Assembly: GCF_029227915.1 (NCBI RefSeq)
Contig: NC_079879.1
Coordinates: 15,252,001-15,316,000 of the forward strand
Origin: Hydractinia symbiolongicarpus
Lineage: Eukaryota; Cnidaria; Hydrozoa; Anthoathecata; Hydractiniidae
Direction: 5' to 3'
DNA length: 64,000 bases
Shown: positions 44,352-53,935 of the stretch, piece by piece
Numbering within the stretch: the stretch's first letter is position 1
How the letters are laid out: each line of letters begins with the position of its first letter
Notes under the pieces: model-generated
What the model saw: the letters and a program-made list of their open reading frames with translations, nothing else
Database searches by the model: none
What the model was told of the DNA's origin: nothing
Program-made: the position numbers and the translations under genes

Positions 44352-45006
44352 ATGAGCGATATAGTTAAGCTGTACCCGAATTTACCGAATGCACCTGCAC
44401 AAGGCACCGATATGCAGGAGGAAAGCCAGGTCTACAGACTCAAAAAGATTGAGGAAACGGAACAGTATCTGCAAAATGAGATCAAGGAGCGGGACAAGCT
44501 CGCCAAGAAGTTTAAAATGCATTCCACGTGGGTGAGGTTCTGCGACCATGGATTGCTGAGTATTAGCATCATTACCTCGGGCGTTGGGATAGGGGCATTA
44601 GGCTCGGGCCTCGGAGTTCCTATCTGTATTGCCATGGGCGGTATAACGATCGCCGTGTCAGTCGGTAAGGCCGGTCTGAGGAACGCCGGAAAAAAGGCAG
44701 AGTAAAAAGCAGGAGGGTATTAGGCTACTTGCTGAAAGTAAATTGAACTCTAACGGCGACCTGATCAGCAAGGCAGTAGAAAATAGTTTGATTAGTGACT
44801 ATGAGTACAGCCTGATCGGCCTGGAGAAGCAAAAGTATATGTTGTTAAAGAAACAGATGCGACAACGTTTTAACCGTATTGTGAACGCCATCAATGAACA
44901 GGAGCATGCTCAGCTAATTGTGAAAGCTAGAGAGAAGGGGAGGAAAGAGGCACATGATGAGATTTTAAAAAACGTTCGACCTGCGCAGTATGTAAACGCT
45001 ACCTAG
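44352..45006 (+). pseudogene. Membrane/coiled-coil protein of the virus-like element, copy 1
   Basis: The ATG directly follows the TAA of the upstream gene. The N-terminal half (MSDIVKLYPNLPNAP...) has a coiled coil rich in KIEETEQYLQNEIKERDKL. Next come two Gly/Ala/Ile-rich hydrophobic segments (LLSISIITSGVGIGALGSG; VPICIAMGGITIAVSVG). A one-base shift near 44,695 moves the reading into LLAESKLNSNGDLISKAVEN and EQEHAQLIVKAREKGRKEAH, ending at TAG 45,004-45,006. Probably a viral-type membrane protein. A partial copy lies at 53,935-54,104. Confidence 0.6.
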
Positions 45007-45064
45007 AGTCTCCGCCTGGGTATAAGCCTTTGATATATTTTAGAGGTTTTGTAGGCCTATAAAA

Positions 45065-45844
45065 TATATGGTTTTTTAATCCTCGCTCAACAACCATTCT
45101 CTTTTGAAGTCCTTATATCGACATTCTGTAAAATGGACCTGAGGGTAGTGGTTTTTACCTTGCATATACACCGATGAAATTGCCAGGATGGCACTGGCTT
45201 GGCACGGCTCATCGTAGGGTACTGGCATACCATGAAATTTAGTCGTGATTGCATCCTTGTAGTATTTGAGTTTAGAGTTCACGTAACGGTCCTTTTCCAC
45301 AGGCTCCGTCGTCAATTGCGCAGATATAAACTCCTAGATCTTGGACCACATTTGACGATACTTCGCAACCCAATCAGGGTACTCTTCAAAATCAAGACTC
45401 ATCGCCGGTACTGCATTGGCGTTGTAACGGGTGACTCCATGTGGGGACCAGATTTTAGGTGTTTTTACCCTCAAGGCAACCACGAGGTCTTGTGTATGGT
45501 AGCCTATAATATACCGATTATCCCTACCCCCAATGGCAGGAATGGGATCCGAAACTGTTAGTTAGTCCACGTTAATATCATTGATGTCCGTAAAGGTAGC
45601 AGCAAATGAATAAAATAATTTCGGGTTGACATGTTTTTTCCCAAATCGTAGCATCTCTTTTATTGTAATTCAAACGACTTCGGAGGATTTCATCCTGCTC
45701 ACACACGCAACTACCCCCATTATATATGATGTACTCCTGATAGCAGTACCAGGACAACATTTTACCCTTTACCGCAAACCTACGTCCACAGCAACATCTG
45801 TCGTGCACATCCAATATACGTTCGCAGTCCTTGCATTGTTCCAT
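45065..45844 (-). pseudogene. Zinc-ribbon protein of the virus-like element, copy 1
   Basis: Starts at ATG 45,844 with MEQCKDCERILDVHDRCCCG and continues WYCYQEYI...CVCEQDE, a Cys-rich zinc-binding head. The rest is out of frame after about 45,590 and reads RYIIGYHTQDLVVALRV, GVTRYNANAVPAMSLDFEEY and HGMPVPYDEPCQASAILAIS, ending REWLLSED. Stops interrupt it after NVD and WSKI. The better-preserved copy is at 53,424-53,935. It converges with the membrane-protein gene. Function unknown. Confidence 0.55.
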
Positions 45845-45990
45845 TTATCTTATGATTCCAAGACATCAAGACGATGCCTTAGATCCTGAATCCTCCATTT
45901 ATTTTCCTTGTCCTTCTCTGATTCTTTCACTATTGCTAAGGCCATAAGTGGGAGGGAGATACCAATGCCAACTCGGAGGTCATGATTACA
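45845..45990 (-). pseudogene. Small coiled-coil protein, copy 1 fragment
   Basis: Reads VKESEKDKENKWRIQDLRHR LDVLES then TAA just upstream of the zinc-ribbon gene, matching the tail of the small protein at 53,208-53,423. The hydrophobic N-terminal segment is missing. Confidence 0.5.
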
Positions 45991-46254
45991 GCAGTTTCAA
46001 ATATACCCAACTTTGTTTGACAGTTAATGCACATTTATTAGTAGTATTTTTATCTAGCACAGTTTTTCACGTCTTTACTGCGCATGCGTTGACTAGGTAA
46101 TCTAGAACTTTTTGGCTCAATTGCAGTATGATAGGGAATTTACCTCTGTTATGCATGGCTAAGCCACGCATGGTAGGAACTTACCCTTGATAGGCACTGG
46201 ATGAGCGGGGATTTGTTGTAGTTTGACCGCGCGCGTGCGCGACTGCTCCAGAAG
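45991..46254. other. Spacer between element copy 1 and satellite array 2
   Basis: No gene is recognised. It contains a GC-rich GCGCGCGTGCGCG stretch near 46,230. Confidence 0.4.
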
Positions 46255-47215
46255 GAACATTTCTCTATCTCTAAAGACTGTATTACGGCTTTTTGCGGCC
46301 TAATAAGGATCTAACACGTAAATCACGTATTTCCACGCGCCTGCGCACGTTACCATCGATCCAGTCCTTCCACTCTCAATGGATTATCACGTCCCAAATC
46401 GTTTTCCTTCGCGCCATGGCTTTAGAACACCGTCAACTACGTGCATATGTCTCTAAAGTCTCCAATTGGGCCTTTTGATGCCTAATAAAGGCTTTATACG
46501 TAAATCACGTGTTTACACACTCCTGTACCGATTACGATGGGTTTAGTCCTTCCACTCTTAATAGATTACGACGTCCGAAGTCCTTTCCCTTTGCGCCATG
46601 GATTTAGAACATCGTCAACTGCGTGCACAGGCCTCTAAGGACTCTATTATGGCTTTTTCGCGGACTAATAAGGGCCGTACTCGTAAATCACGTGTTTCCA
46701 CGCGCCTGCACCGATTACCATCGGTCTAGTCCTTCCACTCAAAATGGACTACAACATCCGAAGCCGTTTTCCTTGGCGCCATGGCTTTAGAACACCGTCA
46801 ACTACGTGTACAAGCCTCTAAATTCTCTAATAGGGTCTTTTGATGGGTAATAAAGGCCTTATACGTAATTAACGTGTTTCCATCTGTCTAGTCCTTCCAC
46901 TCTCAATGGACTGCGATGTCCCAAGTCATTTTCCTTGGCGCCATGTCTTTAGAACTGCCTGAACTACGTGCACAGGCCTGTAACGACTCTAAGATGGCCT
47001 GTTGATGTCTAATAAGGGCTTGATACGTAAATCACGTACTTCCACGCGCCTGTACAGGTTAACATCGGTCCTTTCCTCCCACTCTCAATGGACTATGACG
47101 TCCCAAGTTTTTTCCTTGGCGCCATGACCTTAGGACATTGTCAACTACGTGCACGGGTCTCTAAAGACCTTTATTATCGATTTCCGCGGCCTAATAAGGG
47201 CCTTACACGTAAATC
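46255..47215 (-). repeat. ~180-bp satellite, array 2
   Basis: Six monomers in inverse orientation to arrays 1 and 3, at 164-188 bp spacing. Type A (GGCTTTTTGCGGCCTAATAAGG-like) and type B (GGCCTTTTGATGCCTAATAA-like) alternate for most of the array, a dimeric higher-order repeat. No coding potential. Confidence 0.85.
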
Positions 47216-47218
47216 AAT

Positions 47219-47640
47219 CGAAGGTTGATAGTCTATACACCAATCTTAGGGATGGGCTTGGGCTTATGCCCAATGCGATACATTACGATAGGTTTAGAAT
47301 TAGGGAGGATGGCTAACTTGTCATTAAAAATGTTGTGACAGGGAAAAGAACCCTACGAGAAGTAGTACTCGCGTTGCAAGATGGTAACTTTCCAACTATT
47401 TATCAGCTCAGGAGGTTGTTGGGTAGTACGCTTATGAAAGCGATAGGTTTTGAAGAGTATCAAACACCTAATAAAGGTAGCAGGGTGGAAGCCCAGAATT
47501 TATTATATGATGTAAATGTCCTTGTAAATAAGGATGAAAAGAGTGCCCCTTTTATGGGGGGTGAAGTGATCGAAATGGAAATTATCGATGGCATTCAAAT
47601 TCACCAATTCACATTAACAGGGTCATTGAGGTAGGTTGTC
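47219..47640 (+). pseudogene. Capsid-partner gene fragment, copy 3
   Basis: Begins KVDSLYTNLRDGLGLMPNAI, the region missing from copy 1 at 42,325. After a TAA it continues NVVTGKRTLREVVLALQDGN FPTIYQLRRLLGSTLMKAIG and VNKDEKSAPFMGGEVIEMEI, ending near 47,634. The left edge is satellite. Homologous to 56,937-56,540 (minus). Function unknown. Confidence 0.55.
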
Positions 47641-47801
47641 GGGACCTTGATTGCATACTTCTTGAACTGTAGAAATACAACAGAGATATGGGACTCTGTA
47701 CTCACGTAGAGGTCCTGATGCTCCAAGTTGGTTACACCAAGTTGCCATTCTCCCCTATTACTTTTATACTTTGCGGAGTGGTTGTATTGATAGATGTTCA
47801 T
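47601..47801 (-). pseudogene. MNxxxYN-family gene, copy 2 fragment
   Basis: 66 codons from ATG 47,801, matching 43,680 and 54,795 through RGEWQLGVTNLEHQDLYVST and FLQFKKYAIKVPTTYLNDPV. It is cut after VNW where it meets the capsid-partner fragment. Together with 47,820-48,334 it forms an inverted near-identical copy of 54,270-54,993. Confidence 0.6.
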
Positions 47802-47819
47802 TTCTTAAAACAAAAGGAT

Positions 47820-48334
47820 ATGAAACAACTCTATATTACGAAATAGATAAAGCTACTATATTCGAAGACTATCTTGGCCAAGACACTCGTATTGCCCTGA
47901 AATCGATAAGTATCCAACCGGGATGGTTGAATCTTTGCAGCGACAACAACATTACGATCAAGAAAGTGGGACCTGATCAGAGGGTGACTCGTATCAAGAT
48001 TATGAAAGGTTTGTACAGGATCGAGGACATTGCGGCTATTGTCAACAGCCAGGTAGAGGACAAGATCAAGCTTTTCGTATTGAAAAACGGCTACTGCAGG
48101 CTCCGTGTCAGCAATGGGTACTCGGTGGTGATTCATCGACCATTGCAGGAGCTCCTAGGCCTACCCTATGAGCCTGCAAAAAAGTATCATATGAAAGGTG
48201 ACTACGATGCCTTATACAGGACCGATACATACATGAGATTAAGACTTATTTGTCCACAATTGGATGAAGACGACTGCCCTTTGGATGGCAAAAAATCCAA
48301 GGTCCTGGCCTTGCTTCCTAACAAAGAGAGATGA
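47820..48334 (+). pseudogene. ITDI-family gene, copy 2
   Basis: ATG at 47,820 is 18 bp from the divergent ATG. A small deletion near 47,846 (TTACGAAATAGAT where copy 3 has TTACCGATATAGAT) breaks the first codons from the main frame. That frame reads IFEDYLGQDTRIALKSISIQ, then CRLRVSNGYSVVIHRPLQEL LGLPYEPA and KVLALLPNKER, where it meets satellite. The C-terminal third is missing. Confidence 0.65.
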
Positions 48335-49275
48335 AGAACTAGACCGATGGTAACCTGCGCCGGTGCGTGGAAACACCTCATTTACGTGTAAGGCCCTTGT
48401 TAGGCATCAAAAGGACCTATTAGGAACTTTACAGATCTGTGCACGTACTTGACGGTGTTCAAAACCATGGCTTCAAGAAAAACGACTTGGACCATCGTGG
48501 TCCATTGAGAGTGGATGGACTTGACCGATGGTACCCTGTGCAGCTGCGCTGAAGCATGTGATTTACGTGTAAGGCCTTTCTTAGGCTGCGAAAAGCCATA
48601 ATACAGTCTTTAGAGATTTGCGCGCATAGTTGACGGTGTCCTAAAGTCATGGCGCCAAGGAAAACGACTTCAGGCGTCGAATTCTATTGAGAGTGGAAGG
48701 ACTAGACCGATGGAAACCTGTGCAGGCGCGTGGAACACGTGTTTTACGTATAAGGCCTTTATTAGGCATCAAAAGGCCCTATTAGGGAATTTAGAGACCT
48801 GTGCACGTACTTCACGGTGTTCTAAAGCCATCGCACCAAGCAAAACGTCTTGGGCCTTCGTAATTCATTGAGAGAGGAAGCACGTAGTTAAGGCTGTTCT
48901 AAAGCCATGCCGCCAAGGAAAGCAACCTGGGACATCGCAGTACATTGCGAGTAGAAGGTCTGGACAGATGGTAACCTACGCAGGCACGTGGAACCACGTG
49001 ATTTACGTGTAAGGCCTTTATTAGGCCGCAAAAGCCATATTAGAGGTTTTAGAGAGTCGTGCACATAGTTGACGGTGTTCTAAAGCCATGGAAGGAAAGC
49101 GACTTGGGACGTCATAGTCTGTTGAGACGGAAGGGCTAGAGCGATGGTAACCTGCGCAGACGCGTGGAAATACAAGATTTATGTATAAGACCATTATTAG
49201 GCATCAAAAGACCCTTTAGACTTTAGAGACCTGTGTACCTACTTAACGGTGTTTTAAAGTTATAAAAAAAGACGC
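48335..49275 (+). repeat. ~180-bp satellite, array 3
   Basis: About five monomers with ACTAGACCGATGG starts near 48,331, 48,510, 48,698, 48,962 and 49,139. Types with AGGCATCAAAAGG (B) and AGGCTGCGAAAAGCC (A) alternate. Each has CACGTGATTTACGTG-like and TTCTAAAGCCATGGCGCCAA blocks. Confidence 0.85.
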
Positions 49276-49280
49276 GGGAC

Positions 49281-49781
49281 ATGTGCAACAGGACCGTTGA
49301 AATGTATCCCCATGCACTAATCTGGGTGCCGTCAAAATTCATGACGCAGGACATATGCAACAAGGTCATTGAGGAGGAGCCGCTTTTTCTCCCCTATATT
49401 CCTGGCAGGTTCATGCCTTGCTTCATGTGCAATAGGGCTGTCGGGAAGGAGCCCTGGCTGCTAAGGTGCGTGTCGGATCAATTCAAAGCGCAGGACATGT
49501 GTTACAGGGCTGTTGAAAAAGATCCCAGGATGCTCGAGTATGTGCCGGATTGATTTGTCACCAAGGACATATTGAAAAATACAAAAATTAGGGCCGAGTG
49601 GCGAAAAGCCTACCATCAAAGGAATGCCGAAAAGGCTATAATTAAGGAGGATCTAGCCACAATAACATGGCATCCGGATAGGGTCATCGATTGGTGCTTT
49701 TCGGAGGATGAAAAGGCAGATCTTGAAAAGTTGTGGGGTTGGCCTGAAACGTTATCTTGCAGCAAAATTGTTGCAAGATAA
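49281..49781 (+). pseudogene. DUF4116-like repeat protein, copy with C-terminus
   Basis: Starts in-frame with MCNRTVEMYPHALIWVPSKF and repeats a ~25-residue unit of the form MCxxAVxxxPxxLxxVPDxF. TGA at 49,551-49,553 interrupts it. The frame then reads FVTKDILKNTKIRAEWRKAY and ITWHPDRVIDWCFSEDEKAD LEKLWGW, a conserved-looking tail. DUF4116 repeats are known from large DNA viruses and some protists; the function is unknown. The upstream edge is satellite. Confidence 0.65.
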
Positions 49782-49925
49782 TACTATTAATAAAGATGAG
49801 TTTCAAGACCCAAGACATGTGGAATAAGGCTGTTGAAAAGCGGACCTATGCGCTCGAGTATGTACCGGATCAATTCATGAAACAGGACATGTGCAATAAG
49901 GCCGTTCAAAAAAATCCCTGGGCAC

Positions 49926-50003
49926 CAACCTCGTCCCCAGGGCTTGTTAGGCTTTTTATATTTGGACGGCCTGAACAAGGCCCTGGCCCTGGCTGGTCAC
50001 GTG
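49926..50003 (+). repeat. Left terminal inverted repeat of the RecQ-bearing element
   Basis: 78 bp, identical to the inverse of 52,840-52,917. It ends GGCTGGTCACGTG. Confidence 0.95.
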
Positions 50004-50330
50004 ACAAATTTGATTGGCCGTAAGAACTCGCATAATTAAAACGCGTCCCGCGAGTGATATTAGAGGCAAAATTATGTGGCGAGAAAAAATCAAAATTCGA
50101 GAACTTTTCGTGGTGATGGACCGCGGATTAGCAATTCAAAAAGTAGCTCTTTAAAAATGGTGGCTGTTATTTTGTGGGTGTTGCGTTTGGTTTGGTTTTT
50201 GATGTTGTTCTACTAGCTAAATGTAGCTAGATTCAAAATTTTGGAAAAACATTATTTTTGATATGGAACTGCAACAGTTCTGAAAGTATTTTATAGCTAG
50301 CTATATGTAACTATATGTAGCTATATGCAA

Positions 50331-50403
50331 GTTTGATGGACCAGAGTTCTTTTCTAAGTTTGATGGACCAGAGTTCTTTTCTAAGTTTGATGGACCAGAG
50401 ACA
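50331..50403. repeat. 27-bp tandem repeat, about 2.7 copies
   Basis: AGTTTGATGGACCAGAGTTC plus TTTTCTA repeated between the left terminal repeat and the helicase stop codon. The rest of 50,004-50,513 shows no gene. Confidence 0.9.
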
Positions 50404-50513
50404 TAAAAATTGTCAAATTTGCTCCTTAATAAAATATACAGAAAAGTCAGTGTTTATATTGCATAAAAATAGTTTTTTCATATCCTTGTTTTAAAAAATA
50501 ACCTCACAAATTT

Positions 50514-52682
50514 TTAACACCTAGGAGCATAACATTCAACAAGGTCATATATTTTTTTTGAATACGTTTCATCGCAAATACCAAATTTATCAAACATATC
50601 GTCCAAGGTATTTATATATTGTAACTGTTGTAAGATGTCTTCAATACATTTTGAATTATATTCTTGTTGCGGTAAGACATGGAATAACGCTAATTCAGAT
50701 TGGATTTTTACTTCAAATAGTTCTTTTCGTAACTTTTCGAAATTAACACCATCCAGTGGTCTGAAAGTTTTTTTTTCAATGTGGTTTAATTCTTTGTCTT
50801 CACAATGATTCTCATCTCCATTACAATTAGAACAACATGAAACTTGTGCTTGACAAGAAAATCCAAAATATGTGAGAATAGTTTTTCTCAAACAATTTGT
50901 TGTTGTGCAATATTCTTTCATTGCAGTTGACATAATTTTATTATTTTCACTTATATCAGAGTTATTGTAATATATTATTGCAGAAGAGGAATTTCCATTT
51001 CTACCAGCTCTACCAAACTCTTGTAAATACGATTCTAATGTAGCTGGTGGTGTGATATGTATGACTTTTGTAACATGTGGTATATTTACACCCATACCAA
51101 GTGCAGCTGTGGCAAAAATTACTCGAATGTTTGAATTTTCTTTCCTAATTTCTTCAATTATGTCATATTTCATTAGTTTCGTAGTGGGTGCATGAAATTG
51201 TGCAAATAATCTGTTGGCCGGAACACAATTTTCACCAACAAACGGATCTTTAATTTTCGAATTGAACAACTTAAATGCATATCCACAGTACTTTAACTTC
51301 ATATATATAATAGTCATTGGAAATTTTTCTCTAAGTCTGTTGAGTCCTTTGGTCATTGGCAAAAGAATTTCATCATAACTGGCTTTGCTATAGTTATTTG
51401 GCATTCTTTTTCGTACAGTTAGTTTTATATTTGGACGATTTGGACTGCTCCGGACAATTTTGCACGAGGAAATAGATAAACTGTCAGTAATTTTTTCAAC
51501 CATTGCTAGTGGTGCTGTTGCTGTTAGGGCTAACGTAACTGCTGTTGGGAACAATGCTTTAAGTGTAGCTAAATCGCCAAAGCTTTTACGGAAATCTTCG
51601 CCCCTATAAAGAGAAAAATGTGTTTGTTAACTTATATATTATATATATATTTATATATATATTTATCACGTCATTATTTTTAACTTGTTTTTTTATAGAT
51701 TTTTTATAGCTTTATTTTTTACCTAGTTTTTTACTTTTTAGATATATTATATCTATTGTATATCTTGAAGGAATAAATTTTTAGAGGAAAAAAAAATTGG
51801 TGGAATATAATTGTGTGAATAAAAATTAAAATGGAATTTGGCAGATAATTTTTTTGTCAAATCCGCCAAATTTTCTTTCTGTCAAAATTTCTTCCATTTA
51901 AGGTATAACACATACATTTTTAAAATAAATTTTATTTATATGTAACAACATATTTGTATCCACAGTTATATATTCTGTTTATGAAAAGTGAAAAATATTT
52001 ATCGCTTGTAGCTGTATATTTATGAGCTGCGTTTTTTTATTTTGATACATATTTGTATCCACAGTTTTATTCTGTTTATGAAAAGTGAAAATATTTATAG
52101 CTTGTGTATATTTATGAGCTGCGTTTTTTTATTATGATGTGTAAGAACTTACCATAACTCAACACAGTGTGCTTCATCGATTACACAGGCAGCTACATTT
52201 TGGCGGAATATAGGACTTTTTAGCAATCTCATGCCTTCTGCACTCAAAATCGACTCTGGATGAGAAAACAATATCTTGATCTTCCCCAATTTCACATTTT
52301 CTGTTATTTGGATTTTGTGAGTAATATCTTTGCTAAATAAGCTGATAATTTCACTAGTTTCCTCTCTTTCTGTATTTAAAACGCCAGCTGGAACACATTG
52401 AGCTTCCATTGTTTTTATTTGATCTTCAATAATTGACGTCAATGGAGTCACGACGATTACAATGTTTTGAGAACATTTTCTTGGTAGAAAATCAGGCAAC
52501 AGTTGGTATATCAAAGACTTCCCATATCCAGTTGGAAGAACAGCCAGTACGTCGTGGCCATTAAGCAAGCTTTCCCAACAGGCAACTTGCTTAGGTTTTA
52601 AGAAAAAGCCAGCCACATTATTACATTCAAGTGAAGTTTGAATACGACTAAATAAATTCACCACTTTGTCCATTTTCTGCAT
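50514..52682 (-). CDS. RecQ-family ATP-dependent DNA helicase, two exons
   Basis: Exon 1 is 52,682-52,153 and exon 2 is 51,603-50,514, with a GT (GTAAGT)...AG intron that splits a Trp codon; the spliced frame has 539 codons plus stop. Walker A is LAVLPTGYGKSLIYQLLPDF (GYGKS), then TPLTSIIEDQ, the Walker B box DEAHC, VTLALTATAP (motif III) and QEFGRAGRNG (motif VI). A C-terminal Cys cluster (NCLRKTILTYFGF, CCSNC) fits the RecQ zinc-binding domain. No HRDC domain is seen. RecQ enzymes unwind DNA 3' to 5'. The frame is intact and all core motifs are present, so it could be functional. It is the only gene recognised inside a TIR element. Confidence 0.92.
51604..52152 (-). other. Intron of the RecQ-like gene
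   Basis: 549-bp AT-rich intron with an imperfect tandem duplication of ~95 bp (about 51,944-52,130), marked by TACATATTTGTATCCACAGT and TTTATGAGCTGCG repeated twice. Confidence 0.8.
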
Positions 52683-52839
52683 TTGGCGTACTAAAATTGT
52701 AACTCGCCGAGATTAAAACATTTAATAAGTATTTTTGATGATGGTCTCGACTGCCTGTGTATATTTTTACCGTGTGCGTTGGAAGAGCGAGCAAAATAAT
52801 TATTTTCAAAATACCCACCATACGTGGGTATTTTGTCGG

Positions 52840-52917
52840 CACGTGACCAGCCAGGGCCAGGGCCTTGTTCAGGCCGTCCAAATATAAAAAGCCTAACAAG
52901 CCCTGGGGACGAGGTTG
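52840..52917 (-). repeat. Right terminal inverted repeat of the RecQ-bearing element
   Basis: Inverse of 49,926-50,003, followed directly by the second copy of CCTGGGCAC. Confidence 0.95.
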
Positions 52918-53207
52918 CCTGGGCACTCGAATATGTCCCAGATCAATTAATGACACAGGACATGTACAGCAGGGCTGTTGAAAAAGATCACAGGGTGCTC
53001 GAGCACGCACCGGATCAATTCAGGACGCAAGACATGTGGAACGGAGTTGTTGAAAAGGATCCCCACATGTTCAGGTGTATGCCAGATCAATTCAAAACGC
53101 AAGGCATGTGCAATAGGATTGTTGAAAAGGATCCCTTCATGCTCAAGTATATGTAGTTCTCCGGACCTTGTTTGGATATATAAAAATGATTGTAACCTAT
53201 AATAAAA

Positions 53208-53423
53208 ATGTGTATCAACTGCCAATATGGCTTTAAAAGTATGTTATTTATAACCTTCCTTACCGGTATTGGTCTATCTCTGCCGCTTGTAACTCTAGCA
53301 TGCGTGCAGGAGGAGAAGAAAAAGAAATATAACAAGCAGAGGATTCAAGACCTACGGGAGCGTCTTGATGACCTGGAGTATGACCGTCAATGTATCTGTG
53401 ATAGAGTAAATCGAGCACTGTAA
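53208..53423 (+). CDS. Small membrane/coiled-coil protein of the virus-like element
   Basis: 71 codons. Starts MCINCQYGFKSMLFITFLTG, a short N-terminal hydrophobic segment (signal anchor type), then a charged coiled coil with KKKKYNKQRIQDLRERLDDL. It lies 51 bp after the stop of the DUF4116-like gene and directly before the zinc-ribbon gene, all on the plus strand. The same two-gene order is kept in copy 1 (45,990-45,065, minus). The frame is intact; function unknown. Confidence 0.55.
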   Translation: MCINCQYGFKSMLFITFLTGIGLSLPLVTLACVQEEKKKKYNKQRIQDLRERLDDLEYDRQCICDRVNRAL

Positions 53424-53935
53424 TGACTGTGAAAAGTTACTCAATGCATACGACAGGTGTACCTGTGGACGTAGGTTTGTGGGAGGAGGTAAAATGTTGT
53501 GTTGGTACTGCTATCTCAAATATATCACATATAATGGGGGTGGTTGTGTATGTACAATGACATGTAATTCTCTGCGGTCTTTCAGAATATATAATAAATG
53601 CTGAAATTTGAAAATGAAGTTGTTAGCACTAAATTATTCTACAACTTTGCCGCTACATTTACAAACATCGACGATATCGACGTGGAATACTTAACGGTGT
53701 CAGATGCCATTCCTGCCAATGGAGGTAAGGATCAAAGGTATATTATAGGGTACCATACACAGGACCTTTTGGTAGCCCTCGGAGTGAAGACACCAAAAAT
53801 CTGGTCCGCGCATGGGGTGACACGGTACAACGCAAATGCGTCACAGGCAATGAGCCTCGATTTCGAAGAGTATCCGAACTGGATCAGGAATTATCGTCAA
53901 ATATGGCAAAAAATTGACAGAGAAATACCCATCCA
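53424..53935 (+). pseudogene. Zinc-ribbon protein of the virus-like element, copy 2
   Basis: The Cys-rich head (around 53,435-53,560) reads ...CERILxAYDRCTCGRRF-like spacing with WYCYLKYI and a CVC cluster, but is frame-disrupted. From 53,598 an open frame reads FENEVVSTKLFYNFAATFTN, GYHTQDLLVALGVKTPKIWS and GVTRYNANASQAMSLDFEEY up to about 53,935. Beyond that the frame enters inverted sequence of the membrane-protein gene, so the last ~75 codons of the open frame (to 54,167) are not genuine. Homologue of 45,844-45,065. Confidence 0.55.

Larger units (their letters stand above)
49926..52917. mobile_element. RecQ helicase-bearing TIR element, 2,992 bp
   Basis: Perfect 78-bp terminal inverted repeats (49,926-50,003 and 52,840-52,917), starting CAACCTCGTCCCCAGGGC. 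A 9-bp target duplication CCTGGGCAC flanks it (49,917-49,925 and 52,918-52,926). Each terminal repeat can also fold on itself (CCAGGGCTTGTTAGGC with GCCTGAACAAGGCCCTGG). The only gene found is a RecQ-type helicase on the minus strand; no transposase is visible. 9-bp duplications occur with MULE-type enzymes among others, so it may be moved in trans. Perfect repeats suggest recent insertion. Confidence 0.9.
49798..53156 (+). pseudogene. DUF4116-like repeat gene split by a transposon
   Basis: The left part (49,798-49,925) has MSFKTQDMWNKAVEKRTYAL and continues to NPWA. The right part (52,918-53,156) has ALEYVPDQLMTQDMYSRAVE, three further repeats and ends MLKYM then TAG. The 2,992-bp element between them is bounded by a 9-bp direct repeat, and without it the two parts are in the same frame. 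There are at least five repeats in all. This protein precedes the small coiled-coil and zinc-ribbon genes on the same strand. Confidence 0.7.

Noticed and set aside
44690-44710. Programmed frameshifting between the two halves of the membrane/coiled-coil gene
   Set aside because: No clear slippery site plus pseudoknot, and neighbouring genes are all broken by similar small indels, so simple decay is more likely.
45199-45561. Plus-strand 120-codon frame
   Set aside because: Shadow of the minus-strand zinc-ribbon gene, which is supported by homology with 53,598-53,935.
49926-52917. Helitron origin for the RecQ-bearing element
   Set aside because: Helitrons lack terminal inverted repeats and target duplications. 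This element has perfect 78-bp inverted ends and a 9-bp duplication, and its helicase is RecQ-type, not Pif1-type.
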